DNA of 64,000 bases from Camarhynchus parvulus. Lineage: Eukaryota > Chordata > Aves > Passeriformes > Thraupidae. The stretch is taken from NCBI RefSeq assembly GCF_901933205.1, contig NC_044571.1:76695689-76759688 (forward strand). Direction: 5' to 3'. The position numbers were made by a program, and so were the translations under genes. Below are positions 36,271 to 49,282 of the stretch, in pieces (positions within the stretch are counted from its first letter, which is position 1; each line of letters begins with the position of its first letter). The notes beneath the pieces are model-generated. The model was not told the origin of the DNA and ran no database searches. It was given only the letters and a program-made list of their open reading frames with translations.

Positions 36271-39200
36271 TGTCTCATCATAAATCAGTCAAGATTCATT
36301 TGTGTCTTTTCTGCTCAAAATATTTGGTTCTTCTGCAAAGGAGTGAAAAATCAAGAAATTTGAATTGTTTTCCAAAGAAGCAGTGGGGATGACTTAGAAG
36401 CTGGAAGTTCTCAAGGAAAATATGGGTGATCCTCATCAGCCCTTTTCACCACAGATATGATAGCATGAGAAAGGGAGAAAAGTTATATATGCAAGGTGGT
36501 CTTTCTTCGGGGAAAAATATATTTTTGCCAGGTCTTTCACAAAAATAAGTAAACCTTCAATCCAAAAATTGTTTTGTTGAGCTTTTCAGTAGTCCTCTAT
36601 TCAATGAAGATGCATGATAATTTAACTTGAAAACCTGCAATAGCCTCTCACTTTATAGAATTTGTCTTTTTCTTAGAAATCTGGTCATACAAGGCATCGA
36701 ATTTAAGAACATAGGATATTGTAGACAGACATGGGAAAAATAATTAGGGATATATTTTATTTTCCTTTGAAACAACAAAGAGGAAATGATTTGAAGACTT
36801 AAAACATTGACTCAGAGATGGTAACGAATATTTCCAGCGGCTATTTGCAATTGAATCAACATCATTGGAATATTATACTGTTAGAGCTAATTTAAATGTC
36901 ATGAATTTTTATGAGGAATTATTTTGAATAATATAAAGATGCTTTTGTAGAGTTAGTCATTGCTTCCTTTCCTACTCGAAAAACAATCTATTTTTCATCT
37001 TACTTCCACTTCATCCTCATAATTCAGCAAATAGATTACTCAATATATGCCCAATTATTCCCACTTTGCATCCAACATATGACATACACCAGAGCAAACA
37101 AAATGTACTTTAATACTGAACACCTTCTGCTAGAGAATGCTTCCAACTGCAGTAGTACAAATAACAAAAGTAATAATATGTTCCAATCATGGAACAGCAT
37201 TTGTCCAAAGTAAAGTGGTTTAGAACTGAGAAAATTGCTTTGAGTTTATTGTCATATTTTTTTCTATTGAAACACTTAATTTTGTCTCATTTAAAGCACG
37301 CTAATGTAATATACTAAATAAAATGAGATAGGGTGTGTTTCTGCCATAGCATAGGCTTCAAACACAGTTGTTATGTTCAGTGAGTTTTGCACCTTTTTTT
37401 GAAATTCACTGAAGTCATCTAATGAAAAGTGCTTTTTAGAAGTAAAAAATATAAAACATTTTGAAGACTCTTCTAATGATATTATTGAAGAAAAATTTTT
37501 ACTCCAAAAATATTTAGTGTATTCCATCTAGTTCAACTTTTATTATTTCTGGTTTTTGCCCTCTTAAAGACCACAGGTGGGTCTGACACTTTACCCCCGT
37601 GTGGATTGTTTCTGCCTGTTTGTCTAATAAAAAAGAGTTTTAGGTCAGTTTTTCCTGAAAAATAAGACTTAAAGCAAACAGTGAAGACAGCTAAGGGGAC
37701 CCAAGAAATACAATGTAAGAATTAGCTTATTTTAAATACCTTGTGATCTTTGACATGAAAGAGGGGTGCTATTGACTAGATGTAATTTGTTGACATGTAT
37801 GAATATGTGCTTTAAGACACTTATATAGGTTTGGTTTGTCAATTTTAAGATATACTTCACTGTAGTACCTCTTCAGGTGCTTTCCATATGATATATTTCA
37901 GCCCAAATATGATACATACTCTCTAGCAGGGAAGCACGGAGCATTACTAATGTGAGATCCATAGATTAGCCTACACTGCATGCTTTTAATTGAAATCTTA
38001 ACTTATTTTCCCCATGGCTGATGATCATCAGAGTGAGCTGTCAATTTTCAATGTGAAGGGAGAACCTAGTGCTAAAGGTCAACTATTTCAGCACAAATCA
38101 ATTAAACTAATTAGATGGAGAGAAATCCTTATTTATATCCCTTCCTGCAATGATATGCATATCAATGTTAGGGGAAAAATAATAGATCAATCCATAGCAA
38201 AGAAGAAATTTGTAACTGACTATTTTAATACAAAATGTAAATATAAAATAATTTGTCTGATTTATTAATACCATCATCAAGCAGTCAAAATCCTAATACT
38301 CAATTAAGCAATCAATCAATTAAAAAGGAAACAATGTAATGCAACTTTTTCTTTTCCCTGTGATACACATCCTTACATATTATCCCAATTTGGTGTGTTT
38401 GTGTGTCCATTGGAAACACAGTCTTTAATCCCCTTTAAAAAATCTATCTCCAGGTTAAAAGCTCTTTTTTTTGAGGCAGATAATATATTCTTCCCTACCC
38501 TTGGCTCCTCCTGTAGTTCTTTGTGGTTTGCTTTAATGTTTGCTAAATATTTTACAACACACTCTTTACCCTGGCTTGCATCTTTGAGACCTTTTTGTGG
38601 CTCAGTCTTCCCTTAGGAATCCTGTGAATTAATCACTGGATGTACTGTCAGTGTAAACAGCTATTGCTAGCAATTAAACAACTCTTACACACATAGAGTG
38701 AAATTCATTCTCATGCTCTGGACAAATAGTCTTGCAAAACACTTTTAAAGTATTTTTTAATATTTAAAGTGACACCTAGATCTACTGATTCTTAAGGAGG
38801 TAGTGTTTTATGTCACTTCTGAACTGTTTTAAAAAATAATTAAGAAAACAAAAATCTAAAAAATCCTCACCCTGTTATGATGGACATAGTTCCACCATCC
38901 TCCTGCATGGACACAGCAGTGCCATGCAAATGTACATGCCAAAACGTGTCTCATTTTTTTGTCTGAGATGAATAGAGATGAAATAGAGATGAAAGACATA
39001 AACCCTTCAAAGCATCAAAAACTCCAGGATTTGCAATGAAATAGAGTGCACTGTGCAGGCATTTGTATTCTCACAGGGTAAATCTGTAACACGGGCACAT
39101 CTGCATGCTATGAACATCCCACAGTCTCCTCATATGATTCTTCATTCTTCTTTATTCATACTGGTTAGTCTTAACCACTGGACCTGGTGCCTGCTTGTGT

Positions 39201-42200
39201 ACATTTCCAACTGCAAGTCTGTTCTGGTGGTGACCCTGGCCCCTCAGCGAAGTGTTTGCAAATTCAAAGGAAAGACATCAAAAGGATGCAGGCACTGAGA
39301 CAGACTAGCAGCTCCTTGAAGGACACAGATTTCAGCTGTTCCTAAGGTCCTTTACAATGAGAAAAAGAGAGGCTGTACAAGCGATCTCCAACAAAGGGTG
39401 AAATATTTCAAGATAGCAATAGGAGCATTAATATAATTTCCAAATGCAACTGTTTTGTCACACAGAAAAAGTGATAAGTGTACTTTAATAATTAGCTAGC
39501 TGGTTGTTTCCTAAAGTTTAAAAATGAAGACTTTAATTTTCAAGTTCAGCAATAGGTCTTAGGGATGTGAGGCTATTTGGAATAATGTTGTTTTTTCAAT
39601 AACTTTTAGAAAATTTAAGGATCTATTTTAGAGGTGTCAAAAACATCCATAACATATAAATGCCATATATGTTTATGGTAATTTGCAGTTATTGTTCTTA
39701 TATATACATATTATAAAAAAGCTTAGCCTATTTGAGCAAAACTTTGAGACAAGGTATTACATAAATTTCCAGTGGCTAAGAATAATGCTTAACATAAAAG
39801 AGGGAAATTATTATGTGTTACATGTAAAAAGTAGGCAGATTGTAACTGCTTTACATATTACACATACAAGCAAAACATCTCAGCATTACAGAGAAACCTC
39901 ACAAATTTATTCTACAGGGTGTTTAAAGGAGAATGGAGGTCTGCATTCTTAAATGAAGAGCCACATTCAAAATGATAGGACAATATCATAATGGAGCCCA
40001 AGGAAATACCCTGTAACATCATTCCATCCAGCAGTGGGCAGCCACACACATCTTTTTAGACTAGTCAATGACTTGTTACAGCTTCAAAGAAATTATCATG
40101 AGTTCTTTGCCTCGTGTTTCAATAAAGTCATCCTGAAGAATTACAATTAGGAATTAAAAAGAAGAAATACATGATAAGATATTTATGAAATTAGAACAAA
40201 AGCATGTTTTCTTATTACTGACAGCAACAAAAGGTCTAAAAATAAAATTAACCCAGCAAACGAAATCATTATAAATTTTTATGCAGAATTTTAATAAAAA
40301 CTATAAATGTATTAGAAAAAGCTATGTGCATAACAAATAATCTGTAAGCATTGGCACTGTAGCAGATGCAATTTTACTGCAATTTGGGGCAGCACTGAAA
40401 AAGCACGACAGACACACTTGGCCTCTATATGTATATCAAGTGAACAAGCAATGAAAATGCAAAATACAGCAGAAAAAAATCAGCATAGTTGATTTTAGAA
40501 GTCAACACAGAGGACTTTTCTAAAGCAATCAGAATTACATTTCAAAGTAGCATTATTTGGTCAAGGACTTACAGGAAACAGTAAGAAAAGACTTGTCATG
40601 TCTTGAATTGTTTTGGATTTATAGCTGATTTCCATTTCAAAAGTAGTTTCAAATATATAGACGTGGAATATAGCTGGAATTTTTTAATAAAGAAAATTTT
40701 GAAATCAATCAAGTTTGACTAAAATGTAGATATCTTTCAAAGAGAATTTATAATAGTTCTTTCCACTACAACCAAATTTACTGCTGTCATATAAGTAAAT
40801 TTTTAAGTATGAATAACACTGAACAGAAAGATTTATTGTCAATCATCTATTTGGTATATAGAACTTTACTGTAAACACAGTTAGTGTGCCTGTTTTGAAG
40901 CCTGAGGTTATAGCATTCATTTCAAAATCCTCTCTATAAAGAAAAGATAGTGAATCAGTAAGCCTTGTCATTTCAAGGGAATTTGCATTCTGAGGGTTTT
41001 ATGTTCCCATCTATGGTTTTGCATACCTAAACGACAATGAATGTCAATCATCACAGAGAAAAATCTCCGCTTACCTGAAATTTGTCTTACTTTGAAATAA
41101 TTAAGTTTAGAGAACTGTTATTCTGAGAGGTTTCAGCTAGTGTAGCACAGAGTCAGACAAGACCGATCAGTCACAAGTAGGGAGGGCATATTTTGGGACA
41201 CATTTCCAGACACATGATTTCTAGAGCCAAAGTATTTCTACCCAGTTTTGATGCAAAGTAGCTTGAGGGGAGAAAGGTACAATAACCTCTAATGAAGCAT
41301 AAGGGAAATTCAGCTGTGCAATAACATAATAAAATTTTTCTTAGCTTAGTTCCAATCTCTATTTGTCTCTAAAGCAGGTCGAATTTGTGGACCTAATTAC
41401 TCAAGAAAGTCAGCTTCATGTAATGCTCTTTTATTTGTTTTCAGACTGGAGTTCACAGATCTGTGACAATAGAGCCGCCACCACAGTGTACACACGGGTC
41501 ACCTATGGCATAATTCTGACACTTTGGTCTCCCAGTTTTAGCAAGGAAAACCTATATTTCTAGTATGTGCTTCTTACATGTGGGTAATTTTTAGAATTTG
41601 TGTTTTCTGCTAAGCAGACAGAGATTTCTGTTTTGGGACCTTTGAACATTTACCCAGCCAACAGGTAAATTTCAGAATTGTCACCATCGCCTTGTGTATT
41701 CAGATCTAAAAATTTTGCAAACTCCCTTTGAAAAAGGTCTTCACTCAATGGTCAAACAATGTTTTAAATTACTAAATTGGCTTGCATCAGAAATACAGAC
41801 AGTTCCTAGACATACTTTTAAAATTTTATTATTGTGTGAAAAAGGTTTGCATTTTTGACAGTTACTGTTTTAATATTTGATTCTTAAACTCTGTTTGAGC
41901 TGCTGGCCCTCTTGTTCTACAGGAAAATATCATAAAGACACATCTGGAAGGATTCAAATATATATTTTTCCTCATGTCTTTTTAATTAATTTTAAATCCT
42001 TTGTGTATAAATGAGTAGAACTAGGTCCTAAGTATTATCTCCCTAAGGCCTTCCACGAGGACAAAAAAAAAAAAAAGATATTTTATTATTCATTTGTTTA
42101 CATTTTTGTAATTTCCTCTAGAGGGAGGGAACTTAAAGAGAAAAATTTTAGAGCATGCAACTGGCTCTCTAATTTTCCCAAGCCTGAACCATTTTGCTTC

Positions 42201-43959
42201 CTTTCTTACAATTTAACACCTTTGAAAAGTTCTCTCAAAGAAAGCAAAAGCTCTTATCCTTGCTGCTCTATGGAATCTGTGTGGGTCAGATATTACTATG
42301 CCTGTGCTTTTAAACTGTCAACATAGAATGCAAATTGAATTTCTGAAAGCCTTGGTAGGTGGCAGCAGGGAAGGACTGTTTCTTTCAAGTGTCATTTAAG
42401 AACAACGGATGCTGGATTTCTTCATCCTCCATCCTTTGTCTTCTGCCAGGGAACTTCTGGGATGCAGAAAGTTAGCAGGAATAAACATAATGGTCTGATC
42501 CTGTGGGCAGCAGAATTAAAGAAGTTCATTCATTTCTTGTGCTGTTTAACAAGATTTGCATTTATCCAACTGTTTCAATCTCCATTATTTCTTCAAAGGA
42601 AGAAGCAAGGAGGCCCTCTGAAACTGAAAGTTCTTGTTCACTCTGCCTAAGTTTGGAGACTTGAAAATACAACTTTTTAAAATGGGAGAGTGTCTTATGC
42701 TTATGCTCATTATTAGCCAGTGGAATCATATATGAAGGCAAATCTCTGCAGGATTTTAAACTTCACTATTACTTTTATTTTTTTTATCCTCTCACGTTCC
42801 CCATAGATGACTGACAACAAACAGCATTGGAACCAAGAAAAGAAAGAGAATAAATAAGTAGAGGAGAGAAACTGTCAAATTTTAGGTTATGGAAGATACA
42901 TAGACTTAAGAGGAAAATAAAAGTGGCTCAGTTGTGTCTCTCCCCTCTGCAATTCACAAAATTCACTTTATTCCTGCCAACAGAGTAGAGCAGAAGGGAA
43001 TATTGAACACATGAAGAGAATCAGAAAATCTGATATAGTGAAAGCAGAGAAGTTAAAAGAATCACAGTATATTGATGAGAGTTGCAATAAAGATTAAAAT
43101 CTGTCTCGATACATTTGTAACTGTCCTATAACTGGCAACAATAGAAACAGAAACAAAATACACAGTCACCAGTGTAGTATCCCTAGAGTTAATAAATGAT
43201 TATATGGACAAGATTGCACCCTGACCATGCATACAGGCGAGCAAATAATTCTAAAAAGTATCAAAATTCTACACCAGCAGATATACTGTATTGTACTTGG
43301 CAAAAACACCTGCTTTTTTTTGTAGAATCAGATATGGCCATTAGGTTATTGATGAGCACTCACTAACACAGCAAAAAATAAATATCAGCTGCTGCTATTA
43401 CTTTAACCTCTAAAAATATATGGCTCAGACTAAAAAAATAACGCCAGCTCTCTTGTGCTTAGTAATTTAAATCATTGCTTGACCTTTGAATGAAAACCTT
43501 TTTCTAAGGGAGCTTGCAAAATTTTGAAATCTGAATACACAAGGCAATGGTGACAATTCTGAAATTTACCTATGGGCTGTGTAAATGTTCAAAGGTCCCA
43601 AAACAGAAATCTCTGTCTCTTTGGAAGACAACACCAATGTTTCCATATAGACATTGCAGAAGAAAAGAAAGGTCTCTTGCTTGTATACATCGCTATATTT
43701 GTAGTAAGATTTCCCACCAGTTTTTCTTCAAAAAATTTCTTTGCAAAGATTTCTGTACCAGGTTATTGTTACAATGAGACTGAGACAGCTGAGCTTACAT
43801 CCAGCATGGTTACAGCGTTGATTGAGAGCAGAAATGCCCAACAATGACCTTTACTGGGAACTTACTTTGGTAGAGCTTACAAAACCCCACTCTGTTCTTC
43901 TTACTACTTCTTTGCTATCTCCTTTTTCCAGACCAAATCACTACTAGAAAAACCCTGAG

Positions 43960-44024
43960 GCAGGAGCATTGGAACTAGATGATCTTTAAAAGTGCTTCTC
44001 AACAAAAATAATTCTGTGATTCTA
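43960..44024 (+). mobile_element. CR1 3'-tail relic
   Basis: 'cattggaactagatgatctt' followed by 'taaaagtgcttctcaac' and 'aattctgtgattctag' is the extreme 3' end of a CR1 copy (ggactagatgatctttaagg ... attctatgattcta). Confidence 0.8.
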
Positions 44025-45935
44025 GAAAGAGAAGATGGTCAAAGATTCAAAGATTTCTGGTTAGATGGGGAGATGCCAAAGAAGAATCACACACAACAAG
44101 ATTAACTAACTCAGACTTCCAGAAGAACCAAGAATCAGTGCTAATTTTGCTAGAGATTTTTCTGCTAAAAGGGTAGTAGAAATAATTTTATCTTTTTTTT
44201 TTTACACTGTTCAAATACAATCAGAGACTGTCTTTTACAGTTATCCTGTAGGTCTTCAATTCTCTCTATAGTAATCCAGATTTCTCACAATTTAGTAAAT
44301 TGTGTGTTTGCCAATAATACCAATGCTCATGAAGAGTAACAACCCAATAGATTACAGGACATGATTTTTCATTTCCTCTCGACTGTTCCTGCAAGTCAGG
44401 TTTTGGATGCCTATGAGCTTGCTGTGGCAATAAAGGTCCAAGTTTGAAAAGATAAAATAAAAAAATAAATAGTCTGAAGTAAATAAATCTGAAAACTCCC
44501 TTTCAGTATATGAATTGTAGCAGGTAGGGCTGTCATCATGTAAGGAGCTGTTCATAAAAACCTGAGGTCAATTTTTCTGCAGAAAATGTTCCTAAGAACA
44601 TAACAGTTGCCATCTAGAAGAAAAAGAGTCTCCTTTTTTGTCATACTGTTCAGCTTTCCACCCACAGTTCACCTGTTTATTCTGGAGTTTTTAAATAATT
44701 TTCTTTTAAGTACTGCTTAATTAGGAGACCTATTTACCAAAGTGAAAAAAATACATTGATGTATCAATTGGGAAATTTTTTTCTGAAATAACTTCTTGAA
44801 TACTGATACAATTGGAGTGAAAAGCATCCTAGAATACCCAGAAGCTTAGCTATATCTGGCATTCACATAATATATGAGAGATACCTGTTCATGCCCCTGT
44901 TCTTTTTAATTTTCAGATAAATCTTTACTAAACATAAAATAAAAACTAATTCTAGAATTCAGCCTAGAGAGCATTCCCTTGTGCTATGAAAATTATAGGT
45001 TAAAGATCCTGCTCCAATTAATATTTTGTTATTTACAGAGGTGGAAGAAGTAATGGGAACCTCTATACTCCTGAGTGAGTCCACTTATTGGTGTTTAGGA
45101 AGCTCCTCTGTGATTGGGAAGATTGAGGTTCAAACTCTGGAAAAGCATAAACTGAATCTGGTAAACAAATACTCAATATACATTTTAAACACTAAGTGTC
45201 TGAATATTACCATTGTGAACTTATAACTTGGATTTCATCTCAGATTGTTTTTCACAGACAGAGTCAGGTACCTCATCTTAATAATAAAATTTTTAAGAAA
45301 TGCTTAAATCTATTTTTTCCCAAATGAGAACCTATAAAAACATTTACTACACTGAGACATATACTTGATGAAAAGATCCAAGTAATCAAATCTCAAATAA
45401 CTACTGTATATGTTAATACAAAAATCCATGGTGCAGGATTTTATAGAGGGCGGTGGAGTATATTAAATCCACATCCAATGAGTACCAATTGAGTGTTTGC
45501 ACAAACACTACCTTCTTTTTGGAGAAGTGGCTTCCACCTGGTGGAAATGATGTGTATATGCTGTGGATTTCTAAACATCTTCAGAGCTTTCCAAAAGTAG
45601 GAATTTTTATTCTGCCTGTAGGTCATGTAAGAGACTGTAGGGTTATGGCACTGCTTTGCAAGGGTCTGATTCATGTCAATGTGTTTCTGACTCTCATGGG
45701 CTCATAAGATTCTCTGCATGGCAAAGACAAGTCTGCAGCTACCAAGGACTAGAAAGCTTTCATACCCATAAAAATAAGCTGAAGAAATTTGAAACATGCT
45801 GCCTTCAAGGAACATTTTGAAAACTCTAGTTAGGTACTGGTGGCATTTTATTTTAGCAAGATAAATAAATGAAAATATAATATAAATAAGCAAATATTTA
45901 TCTGACATAAAGAACACTACTGACTATATTTTTCC

Positions 45936-45997
45936 AAATTTCCATCTTATTTGTAAGTAATCCTAAATTCTAAATTTCCATCTTATATGTAAGTAAT
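45936..45997. repeat. 26-bp direct repeat, 36-bp period
   Basis: AAATTTCCATCTTATTTGTA at 45936 recurs at 45972 with one change (TTT to TAT). Both copies continue AGTAAT. Confidence 0.93.
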
Positions 45998-46344
45998 ATA
46001 AATATATGGTTTTCTGGGACAATGACAGTGTAAGAGCATGTACATTATAACACCTAACTACTAACCACATAAAGCCACTAAAGCACCCTCTAGTAACTGC
46101 AAAAATCTACAGTTTATGAAGAGTTTTTTGCACTTTTTCTTCATCAGCCCACTTTATAAAACAATATTTTGCTCAATGTCTCAGACAACAGTATATTTCC
46201 CAGTTAAACAAAACTTATTATTCTGTGGAGCTTTCCTGTTCTGAGGAGGCTGTAATCTGATTTTAAGATATGATCCCGTCATTTTAGCCACACGCTGCTA
46301 CATTATTCCATGTGCCCATACAATGCAATTTTCACATCTTAATG

Positions 46345-46710
46345 CCTTGTGAAGGCTGACCTAGAACAGAGACTAGATGGAACTAAAGAATAAGATAGGT
46401 ATTTATTAAAAGGCTTCAGTGGATACATCTTGGGCAGTACAAGAGCCCAGGTAGGGCTAGACCCAAGATGAACCCAAAATGGTCACAAAATGGATGGCTG
46501 GTCACGAGGTCTCACACTTCTGTAAATTCTGGTCCATTAGAATATTGGAGCTAATTGTCCAATGATAATTTTAGCCCGTGAAGTCCTATCTTTCTTATTT
46601 TTCTCTCTTCAGTCCACCATTGTTATGCTCTTGGGCCTGAAATTTGCATCATTTGTCCTTGGTCCCCGCCTAGAGAAGGAATCGTTTCGTCTACCGACTC
46701 TGTGAAGAGA
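46345..46710 (-). mobile_element. Solo LTR-like element of an endogenous retrovirus, minus orientation
   Basis: Read on the minus strand, the element has a region with 'ccattttgtgaccattttgg', then 'gggctcttgtactgcccaag', then an AATAAA signal (46402-46407 reversed) followed by 'tctgttctaggtcagcc' and an end in CACA. A polyadenylation signal close to a CA end after a moderately GC-rich body is LTR-like, and the wording resembles LTRs common in songbird genomes as I recall them. TGTGAAG occurs at both edges (46348-46354 and 46701-46707). No internal retroviral genes flank it, so it is probably a solo LTR. The exact ends are not certain. Confidence 0.6.
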
Positions 46711-49017
46711 CCTTACTATCCCCTAATATGAAGCTCAGAACTCCATACTAAAGCAGTACAGAATCTGAAAAATATAAAGTTAAAAGCTGAGGCATCAATC
46801 GTAGTTACACTTGTCTCTGGTGTTTTGTAATCAACTACCTTCAAAATAAACAAACAAAAAAAAAAACCCACTGAAAGATTAGTTATGTGTATTTTTGAGC
46901 ACAATTTTTTTTACAGTTCTAGGGAAAGAGAAAGGAAGCAATTTACTTCTCTTAGCTTCCAAAATCAGAACAAGAGGCACCTTTTGACTCATTCACCTCT
47001 GCAGCATAAAGTCAAACAAATAGTACTGAAGTCATTGCAGACTATTTTAACTGTCATAAGTAGCCAAACTACTCAGAAATATTTCTGAGAGATCCGTTGC
47101 ATAACAGCCCTGTTTCCCTAGTACAATTATGAGAGCTTGATGTCACACACAGAATTAACAAAAATTACTTTTCTTTTGCTGGATGCATAAGAGTTTTGAA
47201 GTTTTAATATGTCATTTGCTTGATAAAATATTAGATACCATGATGTTATTGAAACAATGAAGTACATCCAACTTTTTCAAATAGGTTCCAATTTCTCATC
47301 CGAAGGACAGAAATTGACCTTTCACTAGCAAGCAGTAATCCCATTGTGTAAACTGAAAATAGACTTTGTAATTAGAAGGCCAAGTCATAGTGTTTGCTGA
47401 TGCAAATGCAAATCCTTTTTTAAGTCAGTGAAACAAAGCTTGGTTGTCCCTGAATGATTTTTGATAAAACTCTTTGGGTGACTCTACCCTTTGTTATTTA
47501 AAAGGACACCAGTCTTCAGCCATCTTACTGCTTTATCTCCTAGTATCTTCGTATCTGTTGCACAGATCCAGCCACACGGTCATTTTCTGCCCTCTGTAGG
47601 GATCCTCCTACGCTGAAATAGTCCTTCTAACATCAGCTGAATTAGCATTATAACTAATTTCTCCAACTAACTCTAATCTTACAATAGGCACCCCACAATT
47701 GCTTCAAAATAAAATTCTGTAATATGGTTCATTTCAAAGACACACCCATACTTAAAATTAGGTTTAATAGAAAAGAATATCCCAGGCAGATGTCTCATTA
47801 TTTCATAGATACAAATCGTAAGGTACAACATTAAATAGAAAAATATATGATGGGGTGAATCTTTTAAGGGTATTTGAGTAATCCATTGCACTCAATAACA
47901 TTTATTCACACTTAAGGAAAATATATTTCTTCTAGCTTTTGTGACTTTCAATAATTTCATTTTGTATTTTTTTACTCTGTTTTAGGAGTATTATTGACAG
48001 ATATGCAGCTTGCTTGCTGCCATAAGGGGGGGAATTTGTGTGTCCAAAGCTCAAATGGAGTTGAAATTGTCCAGTACTGCGGGGCACAGTCTAAGCTCTC
48101 TGAGAAAGGAGAATAATGCTCCCAAGAGTAGCAGCTCTCATGTCCATACCTGCATACAACACAAACTGAGGAGAACCCAAATGCAGTGAACAGTCTGAAC
48201 ACTTGTTTATCTCAACCAGCTCTTCTGGTCACACTGAAATGGGAATTTCTGTATTGTAAGTCTTAACTAAAAGAAGAAATGTAAGAGGCAATATAAACCC
48301 CTGGCTCTGTATGCCAGCTCATAATACAAAGCAGTTGTCCATTGGTGGATTTATGTCATGTTTGATTTTTAGGTTATGATTCAGGTGGTCTGTCTCCATG
48401 TTAGAAATATTTTATCTTTTATAATAATTTCCCTTATATAAGAATATTCTGTAGCATTTCTGAAAAATGCAATGAAAATCACATTTTGAAAGTGCTGAAT
48501 GGAGATTGTCTCTGAAGCACAATGTGGTGACAGCTGAGCAGAATAAGCCAGGACTAATGTCAAAATGTTAGGGCAGGAAGTAAAAGATGTATTGGTTTTT
48601 TGTCTAAGTATAGCCTTCTGTATTGGAAACATCACAGAGATGGGCAGCCTTGCAGAGAGGTTTTATCAGCCTGAAAGGATATTCCTCATGTAAATTTGAC
48701 AAAAGACTGGCACTTCAGAGAAGAAACTTTCCATAAAATAAAATATTTCATAACTATTTTCAGAACACTGATTATGCCAAAAAGCATATTTTGGCTAGGC
48801 AGGCAAGTAAAGGGATATGTAAGTTTAAAAAATCATGAATTTGAAATTGTTACAGCTTTTAATCAGATGATAGTTTCCTCACTGACAGTTTAAAACTGAT
48901 CAGCAGTTATTTTAAAAATAAGAAATTAATCTGCTAGTAATCTACCAAGAAAATATTTTGAGCATCTGTGTTTTATTTGCAATTCTTCTGTATGTAATAA
49001 TATTTTTATAAATTTTG

Positions 49018-49282
49018 CAGTGAATAAAACTGAAAAAGGGGGAAGAGTTTTAAACTGGAAAGTAGCTGTTAGGAAGAAATTCTTCACTGTGAGAGTGGTG
49101 GGACACTGGAACAAGTTGCCCAGAGAAGTCATGGATGCCCCATCCCTGGAAATGTTCAAGGCTGGGCTGGATGGACCTCTGATCAAACCAGTCCATCAGA
49201 ATGTGCCAGGCAGAAAGGCTGAAATTAGATGATCTTTAAGGTCCCTTGCAACCCAAATTGTTCTATAATTCTATGAAATTGC
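49018..49282 (+). mobile_element. CR1 LINE 3' fragment
   Basis: Sense landmarks are 'ttttaaactggaaagtagct', 'gttaggaagaaattcttcac', 'gagagtggtgggacactgga', 'acaagttgcccagagaagtc' and the 3' end 'gatgatctttaaggtccctt' followed by 'ctataattctatg'. The plus-strand peptide RKKFFTVRVVGHWNKLPREV is the end of CR1 ORF2. This is a well-preserved, short, 5'-truncated copy. Confidence 0.93.

Noticed and set aside
36069..36392. 107-codon plus-strand frame
   Set aside because: It is the antisense reading of the CR1 copy at 35906-36270.
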